From Microglena sp. YARC (Eukaryota; Chlorophyta; Chlorophyceae; Chlamydomonadales; Chlamydomonadaceae): a stretch of DNA of 64,000 nucleotides. Below, one piece after another: positions 56,585 through 64,000 of the stretch (position 1 is its first letter; the number at the start of each line of letters is the position of its first letter). The notes beneath the pieces are model-generated. The model was not told the origin of the DNA. It made no database searches and was given only the letters and a program-made list of their open reading frames with translations. The DNA is taken from the NCBI GenBank assembly GCA_022414725.1, contig CM039463.1:24427707-24491706 (forward strand), read 5' to 3'. Both the position numbers and the translations under genes were made by a program.

Positions 56585-56769
56585 CATTACATTACATTAC
56601 ATTACATTACATTACATTACATTACATTACATTACATTACATTACATTACATTACATTACATTACATTACATTACATTACATTACATTACATTACATTAC
56701 ATTACATTACATTACATTACATTACATTACATCACATTACATTACATTACATTACATTACATTACATTA
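56585..56769. repeat. CATTA microsatellite, second copy, 37 units
   Basis: Three units longer than 2611-2780, with one CATCA unit at about 56730. Confidence 0.95.
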
Positions 56770-57429
56770 CGTCTTAAAGTTTTACTTTACATGTTACATG
56801 CTAAATATAAAGCATGTAGCAAATTTTCCTAGGTCCCAGTCTCAATCCCAGGCTGTGCATAATTTCCGATATATTTCTTCACCCCTCCGATCTAAACCAG
56901 ATCACAAACTCGACCCCAAATGAGAGAGAACGGCATCTCTCTGCCTTGTTCTGTCGCGTGTGTGGTGTAGCTGGCGTATCGTTTGGTTAATGCTTAGTTG
57001 TCGGTTAGTTCGGTTCCTGGTTTGGGGTTCCGGTTTCTGTCCTTTATGGCACGGAAGACGTACTTGTCCTTCTTCTTGTTATGTCAACAGCTGCCCTATT
57101 TCTTGTTAGCTCTCCATGGGCCCATCACAAGAGCGTTCCGTCTCATTTGGTTTCCGTCACACCAAATCCATGAATGCTTAAGCTTAAGCTTGCACTAGTG
57201 CCCGCAGGGCTTTCGGATGCAACAAGCTGTGGTACTGCTCACCTAATACCGCCCCACCCACTATGACGATGATGAGAGAAGGCCACGTTATAATGACATG
57301 CACAATATCCAGGGGGAGACAGTATTGATGATTTTTTCTTTTCCAAGGAGGATTTCCGTCTCAAAGGGTGGGTCTCCCTGTGCTAGCCCTGAACTAAAAG
57401 TATTACATGTGATTGCAGGAGTTGATTGT

Positions 57430-57707
<278 letters not shown>

Positions 57708-58691
57708 AATTTTCCTAGTGCCCTACTAGAATTCAAATGTGCCCATGGCTTGACAGAGACAATGGGGACTGATGAGCACCATGAACAAAAAATAAACGAA
57801 AAAACAACCATATAAGTGCCAACCTGTCTGGTGAAAAACGTGTTGACAACCCAAGAAACGCAGACTTGTACAAAGTGTCAGCCTATTTACATAATGCATG
57901 CTGCGCATGCAGGGTTGCTGTCCTATGCAAAAACGTGCCCAAGACCCCCCAAATAGCAATGATAAGAATCTATTTACTACTAAATCCATCCTCACGGTGA
58001 CTATAGCTAGCTCCGGCTTACGCTATGGTGTCCTTAACTTCACGTCCTGTGAGTAACTGTATTACACAGATATAACAATTTCAATTACATCCATCCTAGT
58101 TGACTCCTGGGAGTCAACACAAGTCCAAGCTTTTAAATGTCTTTTAAATGGGCTTTGCGCAAATCCCCATTTTAAATACATATTTTAATCGCAGCTATAT
58201 ATAGCTGCACTTCGACATAATCATAACATCAGCCGCGCTAACAGGATTACACCCGCGACATCAGCCGCGACATCAGCCGCGCTAACAGGATTACACCCGC
58301 GACATCAGCCGCGACATCAGCCGCGCTAACAGGATTACAGCCGCGATAACAGGTTTTACCCGCACTTGAAAATGGGACTTATTATTGTAACATTTTATTT
58401 AAAGTGTGGCTAAAGCCACACTTGCATTACCAAGCTTTTCTGTCGAATCGACTGCAGGGAGTCTACACAAGTCCAAGCTTGATTTATGGTTTTCAACACT
58501 CTAACATATGACATTGCACCTGTGCTCATGCCTCAGGTCTAGTCCATCCCACTCCCCTAAGACAGAGACATGCTATTCTAATGCACTATCCTAAAACAGA
58601 GACATAATATTCTAAGCCAAGCCATGGAAATTTGCTGCAGCCAAGTATTTTGCTCCAGCCAAGAGTATGTAAGAGAAACAACCTCTCGTCA

Positions 58692-59070
58692 GCTCCACAT
58701 TATTTAGTGATGGAAGCGCTGTTTCTTTTGTGGGCTATACATGGCAGCTTCCAGGGAGCTCCACATTTAGTGATGGGAGCGCTGTTTCTTTTGTGGGCTA
58801 TACATGGCAGCTTCCAGGGAGCTCCACATTTAGTGATGGGAGCGCTGTTTCTTTTGTGGGCTATACATGGCAGCTTCCAGGGAGCATATAGTGATGGGAG
58901 CGCTTTTATTTTTTTACTATACATGGCAGCTTACAGGCAGCTCCACATATAGTGATGGGAGCGTTTTTTTTTTTTTTACTATACATAGCAGCTTCCAGGC
59001 AGCTCCACATATAGTAATGGGAGCGCTGTTTCTTTTTGGGGCTATACATGGCAGCTTCCAGGCAGCTCCG
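58692..59070. repeat. 63-bp minisatellite, second copy
   Basis: Same units as 4694-5072, with poly-T length differences. Confidence 0.85.
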
Positions 59071-59708
59071 CTAGCCAGCCACCGGGTCAAGCGCAGAGCT
59101 TGCAGCACCATTGGAACGCCTGCCATGCCAGCCTTCAGACACACCAGCTAGATTCAGGTTTGTCCCAAGTATGGGGGAAAGGAGCTGTCTAGAATCTACT
59201 ACGCGTAGCCCCAAAAAGAAACAGTAGATGGGAGAGAGAAACAGAGGCCAACATGACAAGTCCTTTGCAGCGTCGCATGCGACGCTAGAAATTGGCGGAG
59301 AGTGTTCGCGTCGGAGCATCAGGTGGCAACGGAAGCGAGTAAGTTACGAGACTGTTGACATGCCAGGCTTTGTCTTGGTCAGACGGGCGGACACATATGG
59401 ACAAACGGGTAACCCTTGAAGAAGGGAGTCCGCCAACAAGCCACCTTCAGTAGTATCCTAATGATCTGAAGTCAATACGAGCAGCTGTGTATAATGATCC
59501 TATTTTGATGGTGGTTGCCCCCAGTGAAAGCAAACGGGCTGGCCCCCTCAACCTCACGCCTTGTAATAAGGCATACTATTTATTTATGTATTTATGATAT
59601 TTTGACACAGTTCCCCCACCAGACAAATGCCAATGCATTTAGCTTCCACCCCCCAACTCATCCACCCCCCAACTCACCCACCTCATCCACCCCCCAGACA
59701 CATAACAA

Positions 59709-59850
59709 TGCATTTAGCTTGCAATTCCAAGCATACTAGATAGCTCATCAACAAGCTGTGTTTGAAGGGGACACTGGAAACAGGAAGATGATGGTATATT
59801 GCAAAGTAAGCTGGTGTGCTGCAAAGTATGTAATGAATCAAATGGATAGT
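59709..59850. other. 145-bp sequence in place of the 14-kb segment
   Basis: This sequence has no counterpart in copy 1. It starts TGCATTTAGCTTGCAATTCC, echoing GCATTTAGCTTCCACC about 75 bp upstream, and ends where the 47-bp minisatellite begins. It marks the alternative state of the junction. Confidence 0.85.
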
Positions 59851-60617
59851 ATTGGCATATTGAGCTAAGTAAGATCAAATGCAATCACAACGATGATATT
59901 GGCATATTGAACTAAGTAAGATCAAATGCAATCACAACGATGATATTGGCATATTGAACTAAGTAAGATCAAATGCAATTACAACGATGACATTGGCATA
60001 TTGAACCAAGTAAGATCAAATGCAATCACAACGATGATATTGGCATATTCAACTAAGTAAGATCAAATGCAATCACAACGATGATATTGGCATATTGAAC
60101 TAAGTAAGATCAAATGCAATCACAACGATGATATTGGCATATTGAACTAAGTAAGATCAAATGCAATTACAACGATGACATTGGCATATTGAACCAAGTA
60201 AGATCAAATGCAATCACAACGATGATATTGGCATATTCAACTAAGTAAGATCAAATGCAATCACAACGATGATATTGGCATATTGAACTAAGTAAGATCA
60301 AATGCAATCACAACGATGATATTGGCATATTCAACTAAGTAAGATAAAATGCAATCACAACGATGATATTGGCATATTGAACTAAGTAAGATCAAATGCA
60401 ATCACAACGATGATATTGGCATATTGAACTAAGTAAGATCAAATGCAATCACAACGATGATATTGGCATATTGAACTAAGTAAGATCAAATGCAATCACA
60501 ACGATGATATTGGCATATTGAACTAAGTAAGATCAAATGCAATCAAAACGATGATATTGGCATATTGAACTAAGTAAGATCAAATGCAATCACAACGATG
60601 ATATTGGCAAATTGAAC
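59851..60617. repeat. 47-bp minisatellite, second copy, about 16 units
   Basis: More than twice the length of 19879-20210. A three-unit pattern (AATTACAACGATGACATTGG with GAACCAAG, then a TTCAACTAAG unit) recurs, so the expansion duplicated blocks of units. Confidence 0.95.
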
Positions 60618-63600
60618 TTAATCACACCAAATGCGATCAAACCGCCGTTAAGCCCCAGAATAAAAAGGTGATGATAACGCCTGGTGGGGCGTGGTGTTAA
60701 GGGAGCCCGTCGTACGCGGGTGGGGAGCGGTCTCCTACCTCAACTGGACAAGCTACCATCAAGCCTCAGAACAATATAATCAGTTATCGGTGCTCCACAC
60801 TAATGGCTGATGACCTACAAATATTAGGCAGGGTACTTCATGACGCACACTTGTGTGCACTTTTGTGCAAGTTTTTGGTGCCCGACTGCGCGATTGATTC
60901 CAAATCATCCGCTGAATTGATTTAAAGTACGTAGTAAGTATAGACACAACACAGGCAATATTCCACGCAATATTCTAGGCAATATTCCAGGCAATATTCC
61001 AGGCAATATTCTAGGCAATATTCCAGGCAATATTCTAGGCAATATTCCAGGCAATATTCCAGGCAATATTCCAGGCAATATTTCAGGCAATATTTCAAGA
61101 AATATTTCAGGAGCCCCCAACAGCTGACTAGTGCAGTCAATGTAGACTGCATCACAGCTTTTCTTTTTGGCTACGAGCACCAGCTTCTGAGCAGCTTCCT
61201 GAGCCAGCCACACGATTTCAACAGTATTGGCAAGCTGATTCTGTCAGCTTCCAGATGCACTGCTTGGCTTTAAGTTTGGCTGGTTAGCAAGTTGGGGGAG
61301 ATGCTTAGAAGCTGCTGCTCACAGCTGAAAATAAAAGCTGCAGACTGCACAACTCCGTGCCCTTCCTGATAATACACGGATAGTATACTGCTTACCAGCC
61401 TGGCCTGCCTGAGGTGACTTGGGCGGTCCCCGAGTGCTTGTGGATGATTTGGGCCAATACACAACTGGATTTCGTCAATGAGCTGCAGGGATCAGTGGCA
61501 TCAAGTTGTTGTATAGAGTTGTACAAGTCTCTTGGCCATGTGCGGCCCATGTGCGAGCTATGTGGGGCCATGTGCAAGCCATGTGGGGCCATGTGCGAGC
61601 CGTGTGGGGCCATGTGGGGCTCACCAGCTAGATTTCTCAAAACCGAAGATGGTGTCTGCAGGAATATGTGAGGTTGATGATACTTAGTGATATCAAGTGA
61701 CGCTCTGATCAAGCACCTCTTCGCCAAGCCTTGCCTCAGATGCGCCCTCTCTAATATAGTTATCGCAATATGTTTTACTGCAGGCTGGAGCAACACGGCT
61801 TCTTTCCGGTGATCAAGATCTAACCTCTTGGCCGTGTGAGACACCAGCCTTTTGTATTTCTTCTGAAGCTCGACTGGAAATGGTTTCTGCATGCAGGATT
61901 GTGTCTCACACCTGCGTTGCTTGTCAACCAAGGTGGTTAGTTGGTTAGCTGATTGCCTGCATCGCTCGTCAACCAAGGAGGTTGGTTGGTAGGTTGGTTG
62001 CCTGCGTCGCTCGTCAACCAAGGTGGAATTGTGGCTGGCTGCACTGTGAAGGAAATCACGCTCTATCGACACCCTCTGGCTGCGCACTCTGGTGTCCAGG
62101 GCGGATGTCGAGAGGTGTCTAGGCACAAGTCTGAGGCACTTTGTATCCAGGGGTTCAGACACATGCTCTGTACATCCGCATCCCACCCCTTCAGAACTGA
62201 CGTTGGTCATCTTCAGGTTGTCACTGTTGAAGGCCATGTCACCATTGCCATTGGTCATGTTGAGGTTGTCACCATTGCCGTTGGTAACGTTGAGGTTATC
62301 ACTGTTGAGGGCCACGTCACCATTGAGCTTGTCACCGTCGCCGTTGGTCATCTTCAGGTTGTCACCATTGAGGGCCATGTAACCATTGAGCTTGTCACCG
62401 CTGCTGTTGGTCATCTTCAGGTTGTCACCATTGAGGGCCATGCAACCGCTGAGCTTGTCACCTTCCTTCTCTGAGAAGGGCCACACTTCTGAAAGCACAG
62501 ATGAGTCATCCACCGCAGGTACTGGAGCTTCTACCCGGCCGCCTTCAAGTATATCAAATGCAAAATCTGTCTCTGAATAACCAGACAGATCCACCTCTGA
62601 AAAATGTGCGTGCAGGGCACTCGAGATATGCTCATCCTTCACATCCGCCTGCAGAAGTAAGGAAAGGACATTGAGGGAAGTCTAGTTAGGGAAAGCTTTT
62701 GATGATAATGGTGATGTTTACATTTTTCCTGGTGCCCTACTGGACTCCAAATGTGCCCTCGGCTTAATGGAGCCAAGGGGGACTTACGAACATCATGCAC
62801 AAAGAAGAAAAGAAAAAGATAAAACGCTTTTACAGAAAGTTAGGGAAGGTCTCTGTCCTCGTGGTGGCTAGGGGCCATGTGTAGTAGATGCATGGGCGCA
62901 AGCTTGGTTGTAGAAGTTGAAGTGCAAGCATGGGGATTATATGGTGCACATTGGCTCTGGCTACAGACATGGTGAGCTTTGTGCTGTGTGGCTAGGGGCC
63001 ATGGGTAGTAGATGCATGGGTAGTGGATATGCATGGGTAGTAGATGCATGGGTAGTGGAGATGCATGGGTAGTAGATGCATGGGTAGTGGAGATGCATGG
63101 GTAGTGGAGATGCATGGGTAGTGGAGATGCATGGGTAGTGGAGATGCATGGGTAGTGGAGATGCATGGGTAGTGGAGATGCATGGGTAGTGGAGATGCAT
63201 GGGTAGTGGAGATGCATGGGCAGTGGAGATGCATGGGTAGTGGAGATGCATGGGTACCACATCCGCTTGCAGAATGCAGGTCACTGTGAAAGTGAGGCAA
63301 TAGGATGGCTCAACAGTTAGACTCTTTGTTAGAGTGGCATTGAAGGGCCTCACATTTGTATTGCCTAACAGACAATAGTTCCTCTATCTTTGTTAGAGTT
63401 GCGGAAAAGGGCCTCACATTTCTATTGCCTACAAGACAGTAGTCTCTCTATCTTTGTTAGAGTTGCAGTTAAGGGCCCAAACCTCCATTGCCTACAAGAC
63501 AGTAGTCTCTCTATCTTTGTTAGAGTTGCAGCGAAGGGCCTCAATCCTCCATTGCCTACAAGACAGTAGTCTCTCTATCTTTGTTAGAGTTGCAGCGAAG

Positions 63601-64000
63601 GGCCTCAAACCTCCATTGCCTACAAGACAGTAGACTCTCTATCTTTGTTAGAGTGGCGGCGAAGGGCCTCACATTTCTATTGACTACAAGACAGTAGTCT
63701 CTCTATCTTTGTTAGAGTTGCAGCGAAGGGCCTCAAACCTCCATTGCCTACAAGACAGTAGACTCTCTATCTTTGTTAGAGTGGCGGCGAAGGGCCTCAC
63801 ACTTCCATTGCCTAAAATACAGTATTCCTTCTATCTTTAGGCAGAGTAACCTGCAAACGAAAATTCAGTTATAAAGTATCAATAAGAATTCGAGATTCAT
63901 TTTTTCAAAACTGTGCGTACAGATAACGAAAGTAGCCGGACGGCTTCGAAAAAGTAGCCGTGACTATTTAGCAGGCTGAGGTATCGTACGTTACGGGGAT
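60618..64000. repeat. Second copy of 20211-23526
   Basis: Collinear to the window end (offset 40,408 rising to 40,474 through repeat-length changes). It contains the SINE-like body at 60665-60753, the 12-bp array at 60950-61108, the 17-bp array at 62996-63256 and the 64-bp array at 63325-63840. Confidence 0.97.
61270..62648 (-). CDS. Repeat-rich hypothetical protein, two exons (copy 2)
   Basis: Same structure as 20873-22251: main exon 62648-61396, short intron, last exon 61324-61270. It differs from copy 1 by Tyr-Phe, Ser-Ile, Gly-Ser and Phe-Leu changes and has no frame break. Function unknown; no ATG visible in the main exon. Confidence 0.4.

Overview
This is eukaryotic nuclear DNA, gene-poor and dominated by mobile elements and tandem repeats. 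GT-AG introns, Ty1/copia retrotransposons with 5-bp target duplications, many minisatellites and TTTAGGG-like (plant/algal-type) telomeric words suggest a green alga or related protist. I cannot name the species from sequence alone.

Layout. (1) 1-5708 is a repeat-rich block with no convincing gene: a T-rich retroelement-like tail, a 340-bp repeat pair, CATTA and GAT/GAC/GCT microsatellites, and 12- and 63-bp minisatellites. (2) 5709-19878 is a roughly 14-kb segment missing from the second copy of the surrounding sequence. It carries two divergent spliced genes. The rightward gene (15786-19505) encodes a DUF7869-like, probably DDE/RNase-H-fold integrase-like protein. The leftward gene (15455-6231) encodes a large protein that I read as a ParB-like domain fused to a beta-class amino-methyltransferase-like domain. 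Seven of their introns and the space between them hold palindromes of the form CTCCCGA-NNATNN-TCGGGAG, in two large arrays with a shared 79-bp period. I found none in the exons or in the rest of the window. (3) 19879-24900 holds minisatellites and one two-exon repeat-rich open frame. (4) 24901-50165 is a copia graveyard: a young but broken element (24906-31951, +), a truncated RT-RNase H piece (34985-36212, -), a lone LTR plus gag start (36725-37610, +) inside a TIR-bounded unit, an internally deleted element (38908-43165, -) and a nearly complete element (43226-50160, -). Minisatellites and a SINE-like unit lie between them. (5) 50166-53973 holds foldback palindromes (one with a telomere-like loop), tandem repeats, an exon-like fragment and a decayed copia remnant. 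(6) 53974-64000 repeats 1-5708 and 19879-23526 at roughly 99% identity, without the 14-kb segment.

The window therefore shows a direct duplication with an offset of about 54 kb, in which one copy has and the other lacks the 14-kb two-gene segment. The most interesting item is that segment: a candidate undescribed mobile element pairing an integrase-like gene with a ParB-methyltransferase-like gene and intron-confined palindromes. Both genes show apparent breaks (one in the rightward gene, about five in the leftward), so this copy may be decaying, or the assembly may contain indel errors.
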